Source: Branchiostoma floridae
Lineage: Eukaryota; Chordata; Leptocardii; Amphioxiformes; Branchiostomatidae
Assembly: GCF_000003815.2 (NCBI RefSeq)
Contig: NC_049983.1
Location: 17,204,746-17,268,745 of the forward strand
Length of the DNA: 64,000 bases
Direction of reading: 5' to 3'
The first letter of the stretch is position 1; each line of letters starts with the position of its first letter. The position numbers and the translations under genes are program-made. Below are positions 11,714 to 21,653 of this stretch, piece by piece. The notes under the pieces were generated by a model. It was not told the DNA's origin. It did no database searches and saw nothing but the letters and a program-made list of their open reading frames with translations.

Positions 11714-12258
11714 GAACGGGTTTGACGGATGTGAAGACTATATTGTTTTAGTAGCTTATGTTCTCCTGTTGACCATGGCCAACTTCAAACAAGGGATGAT
11801 CACAAGTGCTGGGCGTAAACAAACACTTGATATGAACATTGTCATGACTCCTGCGTCTCAATAGTTTAGGCAAACACTCGTAATGACGAGAATGCTTGAA
11901 GGGGACACACCGTGAGTGATAGGGCATTGTTCGGGCCATTTAGGATGATATTGTTCTAAGAGGAAGAGTATGGAAGCTAAACACACTTCACTACCAGTGG
12001 ACTAGCCTGCTGTAGTGACCTACTGTTTGTGTGACCACAGGGCGTAAAACGGAGATAGGTGCCGGGCCTACGCATCNNNNNNNNNNNNNNNNNNNNNNNN
12101 NNNNNNNNNNNNNNNNNNNNNNNNNNNNNNNNNNNNNNNNNNNNNNNNNNNNNNNNNNNNNNNNNNNNNNNNNNNNATTTGCACGGCCTGGCCTGGCTCG
12201 GGGCCGGCAAAGCACACAGGAACACCGCCAGGAGGGGTAGCACAAGTAACCCGCGCAT
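4770..12258 (-). CDS. Matrix-metalloproteinase-like protein with Glu-to-Gln active site
   Basis: Exons in gene order: 12258-12177 (runs into the gap), 10899-10791, 10330-10134, 9722-9509, 9258-9091, 8687-8490, 7531-7389, 5264-5120 and 5026-4770. All visible junctions keep frame, giving about 476 residues after the gap. Exon 1 encodes a signal peptide ([20 protein letters not shown]). The prodomain has [16 protein letters not shown] and the cysteine switch PRCGVAD. The catalytic domain has the structural zinc/calcium segment ([26 protein letters not shown]), the zinc helix [11 protein letters not shown] and the Met-turn VMAPF. The three zinc histidines are present, but the catalytic Glu is Gln (codon CAG at 9215-9217). 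A proline-rich hinge with a PLPNPRP repeat follows, then four hemopexin blades framed by Cys (VTCSG, WMGC). There is no furin site before the catalytic domain and no membrane anchor. By family it should be secreted and bind matrix or TIMP-like partners; by sequence it is probably proteolytically inactive. One or more early prodomain exons may lie in the gap. The start of the second exon is the least certain boundary. Confidence 0.9.
5412..5770. repeat. Dispersed repeat in MMP-like intron
   Basis: It contains aaaatcatatccagttgcttgag and cactgacgaaagatagtggat...gaccgtttctgaaatcatat. Related copies lie at about 38805-38910 and 45535-45745, in different orientations. No coding capacity was seen. 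Confidence 0.5.
5815..7388. repeat. Minisatellite made of MMP exon end plus splice donor, about 21 copies
   Basis: Units of about 72-78 bases each contain, on the minus strand, the last 55 or so bases of the hemopexin exon that ends at 7389 (encoding [18 protein letters not shown]), the same donor (AAG then gtaaaact) and about 20 intronic bases (aagcgggtgg). I count 21 copies plus the genuine exon end. The copies are nearly identical. Variants include tta inserts before gcgggtgg, single-base changes such as ggcaagtac, and loss of one C. No unit has an evident acceptor of its own. Confidence 0.92.
7563..8489. other. MMP-like intron between hinge and first full hemopexin exon
   Basis: It holds a dispersed-repeat copy (8255-8395) and otherwise unrecognised sequence. 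Short ORFs here have no recognisable domain. Confidence 0.4.
8250..8395. repeat. Dispersed repeat with tatctg microsatellite, copy 1
   Basis: A microsatellite of gtatctgtat type is followed by tatatagccggtataaccgc, then cacaccagctttgc, gcagctggttatattacac and cgtcacac. A close copy is at 47440-47570 in the same orientation. The end-microsatellite suggests a non-LTR retrotransposon 3' end or a SINE. Confidence 0.6.
11640..11710. repeat. AT-dinucleotide microsatellite
   Basis: This is a run of alternating a/t about 70 bases long with a few g interruptions, in a non-coding region between the second MMP-like exon and the assembly gap. Confidence 0.95.
12077..12176. other. Assembly gap, 100 N
   Basis: There are exactly 100 N, a conventional placeholder for a gap of unknown size. 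It follows the signal-peptide exon of the MMP-like gene at once, so the start of the prodomain is missing. Confidence 0.99.
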
Positions 12259-13478
12259 GGTTCTACCAACCCTTCCCCAGTCCGTTCTACAAAACTGGCA
12301 AATATGGCTGCAGGACTTCTACCCGCATGTATATATATGCATGCATATATATATGTACTTTGACCGTTAGTGAATCATGCGATTTTGGACCCTACCCTTA
12401 CCAAGGGGCAGATAAGTAGGCCGTAACATGTTGTTAACATGTTCAATTTCTTTCGTGTGCATTCGTGTGTGGCAGCCTGATCACTAACCTTTCTCGAATT
12501 AGAATCAGAAAAATGCACATAAGTTGTATTGTTTCTCACAATAAACGCGCTACACATTACCTGAAAAGTAGCTACTCATGATTTGTGTATTGTCAAATGC
12601 TGGTGTTCCTTATTGAAACGTGTACTACAGACCTACCAATTATCATAAAGATCTGTCCACAACTTCTCGAGTTATCAGCCTGTTCACACACACACACATA
12701 CAAACACGTAAGGGTGAGAGGGCACAAATATCATGCCGTGTATGCAGTGCATTGTGTTCGGTTTAAGTTGTCATAGTAACAATATGGTTTGCTCACATAA
12801 GTATACATTACTTAGATTCCCCTTATCCTCGCGATGTGACCCGTGAAATGGGAAACGAGAAAACAAAGAAAACGACATAACTGATATCTAAGAAATTGCT
12901 TACAAATATTTTAATGGCATTGGTGACGTTTTATATGAATTGGTGCCCTAGTATTGTTTTTTATTGTAATTACACGATGGAGCTACCATTTGTAATGTTC
13001 AGAACAATTCAGGATGTCCAGCAGGATATCCTGCATGCCTGTGCATTTTTAATAAAACTTGTCAAACTTGTCAAGAAAAGTAAGAGAGGGAAACAACCTC
13101 AGTGATGTTTTTCAAGTCTAAGTTCACCTCAAGACAGAACCCGAAGCAATAAAGTTAAGAATAGTCACTTGTAGTGATCAAAGTTTAAATCAGGAAAGCC
13201 TTGAAATGTTTCTACAATCTTCTTCACGATAAATGACCCTTTTACATGTGTCACATGACTCCAGACTACTGAATGAAAGGTGAAAGCTAAAATGAGTCCC
13301 TCCCTCAATTGCAGCGCCACCTTACTGCAGTGCGAAGTAGCGCAAGTCATCATTGCTTTCTGTGAAGTGGCAAACCCAACGCCGAAACATGGGCAGGTGA
13401 AAAACATTGCGACAATTTTTGTGAACCAGAGCAAGGGACAGAAATGAAACAGTTCAGAGTCTCTCAGTGTTTCCCTTC

Positions 13479-15959
13479 TTAGGCAATAGGCCGCCAGGGA
13501 ATAGGACATCTTGTGTTGCAGTATGCGGGTATGTTGAAGACACTAGTCGGGATGGGGTCGCGGCTGAAAGACCTCATGTTGAAAGTGATGTTGTGACTTG
13601 GATGCGGCCAGAATTTGATCGTCTCCGAGTATCGACATGGAGTTCCGTCTGCTGTTTGGTACCACCTAGAGGAAGATGTTTGAACAGTTAATCGCATCAG
13701 GTCAGTATGATCCTGTAATATCATGAAACTAACATGAGGCCATGCTGATTTGATTATAGCCTGATTAAATCTCGCTGATTAAAAAAAAAGTTTCAACCAT
13801 ATTGTAAATCGTACAATTAAGCAGCTGCAAATGAGCAAATATGTGCCGTAGACTGCAGAAAAAAATGTCGGAAAACGTCTACTAATGTCATAGAATGGTA
13901 AGCTCAATTCCAATTAAGGTCATAGAAGAAGATGGAAAATAACAAATATGAACGATCTATTGTTCTGTCTTTTCAATCATTCATTTCAATGAAGGCTACC
14001 TTTTCTGGACAAACCTTTTTTTAATTCGCACGCTCTCATCAGTTTTGGGGTTCCTAGAGGATGCCATTCATATAATCAAATCAACATGGCCTTACACATT
14101 ATATTTGTTCTTTTACAAAAATATAGTAGCCCTACGACGTAACACACCAGTTTCGCATTTTTGTTTTCTGCATGGAAAAGATTCTATGATTTTCTATTGC
14201 ACATCGACAAGAGAGTGTGTCTATTTTTGGGATGTGTGCTATGATAATGGTGGCGGGCACATAATTTTGTAGGTGATCGTCATGTTGCTCCCGGTTTGAT
14301 ACGTATCCCGGCTAAATCCGGTGCATTAACCATGAACGGAAAATCCCTAAAGGTGAACATCGTCACTCTCATTATTCATTAGTCAAAACGCAACAGTTTT
14401 CAGACAATTGACTCTGGTGAAATAGAATGCTGAAGTCATAAATTTGCATCTGAACTTTATTTATTTATTTATTTATTCAAATTGCAAAATACAATGTGGA
14501 CACATAGGCAGGATGCTGATATCGTGACCACATACATACATATACAATACAAATCATAACGCTACACAACAATTGCATAATCAAGAACTAACAACATATC
14601 TAACATGTTAATCTAAAATCAGTCTACAATCTTATTTACAATATACAATTCAAGTCATAAATGCTTCATATCACAAAAAAATAGTTTGTTCACAAGTTCG
14701 GAGGTCAGAGGTCATCTGAAGGAAAGGCTATGTGGAAAGGCATCTGAAGTTAAGGGGCCCTCCGTGCGTTACATATCTCATTCGTGACCTCAGTTTCTAT
14801 ATCTTTCACTCCTTCTTCAGCGATTCCTGTATTACTGTTGGCCATTGAAGACTGCATGTGATATTTGCCTAAAGGGGCGTCAAAGTGGTGCGGTGTGTAC
14901 ATAACCTTTAAGTTGCTCCCGGTTATATTTTGTCACTCCGAACAATGTTGTTCGTCCGTCGAGTCGCCATCACATACTCATACTGCAGGCTGCCAGACGC
15001 AGTGTCAACTGCCAGTCACGTGCACTCGCAATAATTTGTTATTGCGGCAAATCTTTACATTCGTTGGAATCTTTCTGACATACAATCACAAACTGAGTGC
15101 ATTCATAGGATAGGTCGGACACGTATTGTACAAAATTCAGCTGTCTTCTTATCATATAGTCTGTGTAACACAAACTCCGCTGTCCAGGGCTCTAACTGGC
15201 CCCTCCCCGGCGGATGTTTGGCGGGCTGCTATAAGCGAGATTTAATCAGGCTACTTATCATACTGAAAAGTCTGTTTTAGATTCTTGTCGGAGGTTGGCT
15301 CACGACAGAGGTGACAGCGTCGTGACCGTGTCACATACGAAATGACACCTCAACGGCAATCCAACACTTACATATGCATCAGGTGGGAAAGAAAAATCCT
15401 CTTTCATTCAAGTCTAGAAAAAAAAGAAAGAAACTTAATGATACGAAAATAATTCAGTTCCGACGCACCTGTCCCTTGCGGCGGCCCCGTCCGCCTCCCA
15501 GCCATGGCATACCGTTCCGTTTATGTTTTCGGTCCCGAGGTACGTAGCCCCCGCCATCCAAGTCGGCTTCAGCACGGTGCACCCTTCGGCTACCCCACAG
15601 GCACGACAACACTTCTCTTCCCGGGGATAGTGCACATACATGTCCGTGGTGTTGAACAGAAGATGGCAGTCGCCTCTCAAGTCCTTCAACTCCAGCCCGC
15701 GACCGTGGCAAAAGTTGTCCATCTGTCCCTGCAAGTGGTCGAATCTCGCCCGCTTGTTACTGAAGTCGTAGTGCCAGGCGCCGGCGTTTCTGGCGAGGGG
15801 AATGATCCAGACCCACTGCTCTTCGTGAAAACTTACCGAGAAGGTTGAAGGCCATGACGGTGGCTGATCGGGGGGTGAGAGGCCGATGATTTGTGTCAAG
15901 GTCATCAGTCCCATGAGGAAAGATATAAGAGTTGCGTAGGTTATCCCAAATGCAGCCAT
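13479..15959 (-). CDS. Secreted protein resembling the At4g14100-like family
   Basis: Two exons: 15959-15469 (donor gtgcgt after GACAG) and 13665-13479 (acceptor cctctag, stop TAA), in compatible phase, for 225 residues. A start 11 codons earlier (15992) is possible. The later ATG is preferred because it begins a clean signal peptide (MAAFGITYATLISFLMGLMT). The mature part shows FSVSF, W-H-Y-D-F, FDHLQGQMDNFC, REEKCCRACGVAEGCTVLKP, WMAGATYLG, NGTVCHGWEADG, RWYQTADGTPCRY and SVFNIPAYC. The order and spacing of these segments match my recollection of uncharacterised plant proteins of the At4g14100 type, which also occur in invertebrates. It has many cysteines and a few N-glycosylation sequons (NTT, NGT, NIT), consistent with secretion. 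Function is unknown. Confidence 0.75.
14459..14478. repeat. (ATTT)n microsatellite
   Basis: A short run of tttatttattt units within the large intron of the At4g14100-like gene. Confidence 0.8.
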
Positions 15960-15992
15960 TTTCAGTCTCTCTGGAGCTGCACAAATCGTCAC

Positions 15993-18900
15993 AGAGTTTC
16001 CGGTATGAACTATTCATGTGCTTTGCAGGCGTATCACGTAACACTATTGCGCAGCTCTAAACGGCAGCAGGATCCTGACACATTGGCATGTTTTGCATGT
16101 ACAGTATCAATATACAAAGTTTGGCCGCGTGCATAAGCGGCCACTAGCGATATAGCTGAAAACTGCAAATAATACGACACAATTTCATTTCATTCAATCT
16201 CTACATTGATCTTTAGAATTTTTGATTCCCGATTGCCCCCATATGATTTCACCTTAATATTTTATACCAGCGTTTAGAAGACAAAAAGTCTAACCTTTCT
16301 TTCCTGTTTTGCCAAAATATGACCAAAGCAAATAAAAACAGCATGCTGCCTTCCCCCCAAAAGACTTGAGATGGACGAGTCCAAGATGGCGACGTCCAGT
16401 GCCAAGCAGACGGTGGAAGAAAAAAGCGGTCTTTTGTCTATGTATCCTTTTGAAAATCACATGTTTCGATGCCATTAGGGTCTTTAACAGGTAGAGCTTC
16501 AAGAAACCTGCCAGTGGTGTATGTTTCAGCTTCGTAGATTCTAGTCGAATCAAATGGTGATTTCGGTCAAGAGTCGGGGGTGGGGTGGGGGACGGAAAAT
16601 TTAGCTGTGTGTGGTTAGCGGGTCTAAAATAGCCCTTCTAAATTATGTAAATATTTGAGATTTCTATGTAGATTCAGGGAGAGAAAATGTGGCTAGAAGC
16701 CTGTGTAGGTTTGGTCTTTTTGGTATGACTGTTTTTGCTGTCCTGTTCGTTGTGTGAAGGGAAAGTTGCAAGTGTCAATTGGAATCGTGATAACGTCATG
16801 TTAAACACCTGTAGTGATGACGTGATTGCCGTCACAATGACATTGTTGATTAATGAAAGCAAAACTGTGATGATGAAGATGTAAATTTTCACATTGCTTA
16901 TCATCAGAATCAGTTCAGTTTTAATGTTCATCATGTACAAGGAAGTGTCAATCGTATTCAAAATATTACCTATCTAACATTGTTACATCAAGGAATTAAT
17001 TGCATTTCATTTCATGTTATCAAAGTACGGTATAAATGTATGATGTAACATTACAACCAGCTAACATCTGTTGGTCAGTCCCATTCTAAACTCACTCGCG
17101 CACTCTACAGTTTATCGTCTGTTGCTTCTTGTCAGACCAGGGTTAGACATGTAAAAGTGGGGGCTGCATGGCAGCTCGCCAGTAGCTTCTATCTTGGCAC
17201 TAGCAGCGTACATACATTTTGTGAATCAGGAAATGTACATCAGGTAAGGGTACAGGTACTGTTACAGAGGTTTAGGCACATGCCCAGATCTGTACCTGTA
17301 CTAGTACCTGAACAAAACTCTCTACCTGAAAGATCATTTGCATATTAATTTCGCTGTCCCCTAACGTGTCTTTTCGGTCACGTTTGGTGTTGCATGGGGC
17401 CATGAAGTTAGGGGGTGAAAGCTAAAACACAATGTTTTATTTGTAATGTATCATTTAACTGTTTTTATACAGTACTGAAGCATGGTTTGGTGACCCTAAA
17501 ACGTACCTACTAGTACTAGTACCAAAAATGTACTTCAAAATCATGTCCACTACTTATGGTATTTTACAATGGCCACTTTTTTTTCTAGCCGATTACGTGG
17601 ATTGGACAGTAGCATTATTACTTTTGCTACTAGTACGCATGATTTAAGAGAATTGATGTAGTAATAGAAACATTCTTCCAATTAGCTTCCTAATGCACTT
17701 AATTCAAATGTGATGTCATTCAATGGAATAGCCCTTTGAGACCATCTGTTTAGGGAAAGGTTGATTCAATTTATGTATCACGTGATGTAGCTTTTATGAT
17801 TGGCTTAAACTATACCCATTATGGGGAAAATATAATAATATATGTTTACTTCTCTCAAAATCTCACAAATGATTAGTTCATGATACGTATGTGACATAGT
17901 AGACATTCAGCTTTAAACTAAATTTAAATTCAAGTTTAAATGAAAATGAGATGCATCAAAGGCAAAAATAAGTTTTGCATCTGTAAGTGTAACTTCGTAT
18001 TATTACAAGCTGACAAAAAATTCATAATGATAACACTAAAATGACACTATTTTTAATGTTTAGAGTGGGGTTTTATGTCCTGGAGGCTCATAGCTACAAT
18101 TTTATGTATTCCAAATGTTTCATAGTCTTCCTGCTTTATTTTGTATAATAATGAATGAGTGAACAGCATTTGTATAACTTGAGTAACCCTGCCAGTATTA
18201 GCCGCTCTTCCCAAAGCGCTAGCCCCAGTGAAATAATCGTGATCGCAGAAAAGTCCCTTTCTTCTTGCACAAAATTTTTGGCATTCTAAAGAGCATTTTG
18301 TTTATATAATATAGCTGCTCTAAAAAAAGTATAAAGTATATGCATGTTATAATTCCCAGTGGAGTTGAACCCAGACAGTCACATTCAGAATGGTTGGTTG
18401 AAATGTCACCAGGGAGATAGCTGTCTGCCATTCTGTGTTACACTGTAGATACAGGGGCTTTGTTTGGCATAATCTAATGAACGCTGTGATGTCATCGGGC
18501 CAGATCAACTTGGTGCCTTGGTTCTAGAATTTTTGCGGTGAGTGAAAAAACAGCACACTTACATTTAAATCTTGAAATATTTGCTGTGGTGTGTGAACAG
18601 TTGCTGCAGTGCCTATCTATTGTGAAATCATTACACTAAGAGCTGCATTTTTTATAAAGTATATTGGGTATTGTTTGCCTGGAAATTTTGAACACCTTGA
18701 AATTGACAAGAGCCAAGACATTATTCTATGTTGACCTCTGACCCCTCCCACTCAGTTTTAACTTTTTAAGTTACCACATTTTGCTTACTGTTTATAAATA
18801 GTATAATTTTTTATTCCTAATACATTTCATATGATTGCATTGCGCATACACAATATAATCTGATGTAACTGGACTCCAGGCAAAATAGTGTGAAATCAAA

Positions 18901-19132
18901 TAAGACAATACTATTACATGAAGATCCATATTTTAAAACAAGCAGTCATAATGTGTTTGTGCGTCCAGGTTGTCTGATGTACAGGGTCATCCCTGGAGAG
19001 GAGATACTGTCGTCCTGTCCTGTACTTGTATCATAATGATGACAAATCGTGTGGTAAGCACCGTGCACGACTCGGTCATTAGGGCGGCTGGAATTGGAAA
19101 TGGGAGGAGGCATGAGGTCATCCCAATATCAG
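15993..19132. other. Intergenic, no gene recognised
   Basis: It starts with the upstream region of the minus-strand At4g14100-like gene (the promoter is presumably in the first few hundred bases). The rest is AT-rich with short ORFs that show no domain. No exon could be supported. Confidence 0.4.
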
Positions 19133-19281
19133 GTTTTCCCTAATCTCCAAGCAGATCCACAGTGGCTTAATATAGTATCAAACCCACCGCCCGTTTGACT
19201 CCCTTTGGCCAGCTCTTCTTCTTGGCTAGCTTAGATACTATCTTATGGCACCGTAGGATCTGCTTGGAGATTAGTTTTCCC
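19133..19281. mobile_element. hAT-like MITE, copy 1 (complete)
   Basis: The terminal inverted repeats are taatctccaagcagatcc (from 19141) and its reverse complement ending at 19273. They are flanked by perfect 8-base direct repeats gttttccc at 19133-19140 and 19274-19281. The body contains tagtatcaaaccc, cgtttgactccctttggcca and gatactatctta. Two further copies are at 30843-31192 and 43550-44016. No ORF is present. Confidence 0.9.
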
Positions 19282-20599
19282 CAGAAGACCATGCAAAATG
19301 AGGCATCCCTGATTCCAGGAAAAATAAATTATTATGGAAATATATCCAAGAATTATTAGGAAGGAATTGTGATTTTTGTAGCAACATCATACATGACTCA
19401 GAACACATTTCTTCCTCGTTTATCTTTTGATGATCATTTATCTGGTCATGACCTTGTGAATGTTGTTGGCAACTCATGCCATGCCAGACAAGTAGACAAG
19501 GGCTGTTTCATTTGTCAATGTGTGATGCAGGAAGGGGTCAAAGAAGACCCCTATAAATTGAGGTTTTTCAAATGACGAAAATGGATGCATGAAATAAGAC
19601 GTTCACAGTGCAAAGATGCAATTGACAGATGATTCTGTCAATAGCCACTTCCTCATGTCTTTTTTCTGTTTCACACGTCACTGAGTGGTTACAAGAAAAA
19701 GTCATCACTGGTATTTTAAGGCTCTTCTAGTTATAGCCATGGACATCCAGAATATTGGCCCCAGAATTTTACAACTTTTGTGAGGAGTTTAAAATGACAG
19801 CCAATAATTAGATACTACAGCCCTTAAAGGCCAAGGTGATTAGAATTGGAAGTGACCAATGGGCAGTAATAGAATACATATATGTTACAGTTAGGTTTAC
19901 TTGTGCAATCGGGCCTTGCTACAGTTTGTCTATTTTGCTAAGCACACCTGGCTACCCCTACTCTCCTCAACATGTGTGTTGGGTTCATTTATGAGAGGAT
20001 ACACTTGTAAATACATGTATGTTACTACAGAATTGTTACAACATGCAAACCTCAGAACATGACCAACCCTTAGCCAATCAGAGCCCTTCAATTAGTGTTT
20101 ATATCCCCATAGTGCAGAAAAGTGTGGTACTATGACAAATTTGTCGTACTATGAACTCATTTGCATGAAATAGAACCACACATTTTTCATAGTACCATGC
20201 TTTTTCTGCACCACTGGTCAGCTCACAGACACACTGTGCAAGCTAGATTTCCCAGGATGTGGCATGTGGCAGAGACATGAACAGGTCCATTGATCAAGAG
20301 AGACTCCAACTTAGATCATTTCTTCCTTTTAAGATATAATGCAATATCCTGAATATAAATTGTCCTTGATTCATTTTGATGAAAAGAAGAAGAAAATCTT
20401 CGGGCTATTGGCCATGTTCTAACATCTATAGGCACTCAGCATACTATGAGCAAATATGCTTGCTCAGCCCAATTGGGGGTTCCATAACCCCTGAGGCAAA
20501 AGAACCCACCTTGTGGGCGGAGCAAGCCTATTTGCCCGTAGTAGCCCTTGTCTCATGTTGTAACTATTAGTATTACATAGTCTATTCCTTAACCACCTG
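19282..20599. other. Upstream of LAGE3, with a small foldback element
   Basis: A hairpin-forming repeat lies at 20112-20217; nothing else was recognised. The last few hundred bases should contain the LAGE3 promoter. Confidence 0.4.
20112..20217. mobile_element. Short foldback MITE
   Basis: The left arm agtgcagaaaagtgtggtac and the right arm gtaccatgctttttctgcac are near-perfect inverted copies about 105 bases apart end to end, with further inner pairing (actatgaca...catagtacc). There is no ORF. Confidence 0.7.
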
Positions 20600-21373
20600 A
20601 TGTCCAGGGAGCTACGAGTCCCCTTCCCTTCCCAGCAGCTCGCTCTCGTTGCGTACGGATCGCTGTTCCCAGACCCCGAGCCCAAGAAAGAGATTGTGAA
20701 GAAGTTACGTGTGGAGGGCACAGAGCTTGTCGTGTAAGTACCCATGTATGATATCATATCCATGGCGTTCTATCTGTTGTTAAGGATATGGGTGTTTCCT
20801 TTTCATACTTTTCTAAGTCCTTTATTTGGGGCACAATGACCCACAGCTGGACAATACGTTATTAGTGCAAATATACTTAAAATGTGTACATATGTTATAT
20901 ATATATAATTCACATATGTTATATATATATAATACACATGTTAACCATACACATTATAGAAGTGCTTTGCTTTAGAATCAATTATGAATTCTAGATGTGT
21001 CAAACTTTTGAAAGAATATACCCTACACACACACACACACACACACTAATATTCACATTCCACAATACACATCCTTTGATGTCCTAGTTGTTCCTTTTCT
21101 GTCATAATGTATGCAATAGTTATGTATATATTTTATCATAGAGCCCTGTTGGATATTCCAAGCTAGATTCTTTAAAAAACTATATCACATATGACCACTG
21201 TTTGCTGTCCAACCCATGTCAATGATGCTTGTCTTTTTGTCGCCCTGGACAGACTGTTCACTGCCCCCCAGGCCCGTCTCCTGCGTGTGGCCTTCCATTC
21301 CTTCCTTGACCACCTGGACATGACCATCCAGACCATGGAGAAGTTTGGGCCAGCTGAACCACAGACCGACTAG
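20600..21373 (+). CDS. LAGE3: LAGE3/Pcc1 subunit of the KEOPS complex
   Basis: Two exons: 20600-20733 (donor gtaagta) and 21253-21373 (acceptor ctggacag, stop TAG), together 84 residues, the usual size of Pcc1-type proteins. Landmarks are the N-terminal VPFPSQQLALVAYGSL, then FPDPEPKKE, the RLLRVAFHSFLDHLDMTIQT helix and the conserved end TMEKFG. These align along the length with vertebrate LAGE3 (Y/HGSLxPDxEP, RLLR...FLDxL, TMxRFG). In the KEOPS/EKC complex Pcc1 is a small dimerising subunit that supports the Kae1/OSGEP enzyme making the tRNA modification t6A. An upstream non-coding exon cannot be excluded. The ULK3 coding start follows 280 bases downstream on the same strand. Confidence 0.9.
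21026..21047. repeat. (AC)n microsatellite in LAGE3 intron
   Basis: A short perfect ac-dinucleotide run. A duplicated atatgttatatatatataat block also lies nearby at about 20890-20935. Confidence 0.9.
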
Positions 21374-21653
21374 GAACCCTGAAGACTTTCAGACCAGAGA
21401 GAAGTGACTGGTACATGTGTCCATTAGGACTCAACTGGTCTCAACTGAGAAGTAGGAAAAAGACTGGAAAATTTGTGAAGATTGAAAAATTCGAAAACAA
21501 ATTCTAAATTTGAAAATTTTGAAATTTGAAGAACCTTTCTCCATGGTTAGAAATCTTGACTTTTTGATGTCATTAGAGAGAAATGAAAAATCAAGCAAGT
21601 GGGAATGATTGTGGAGAGCTTGTAGAAAAGCAGCTGTAAAACTTTTTTCAAGA

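Noticed and set aside
12031-12370. ORFs spanning the first N gap
   Set aside because: The reading frame through N is meaningless. Only the minus-strand signal-peptide exon has independent support.
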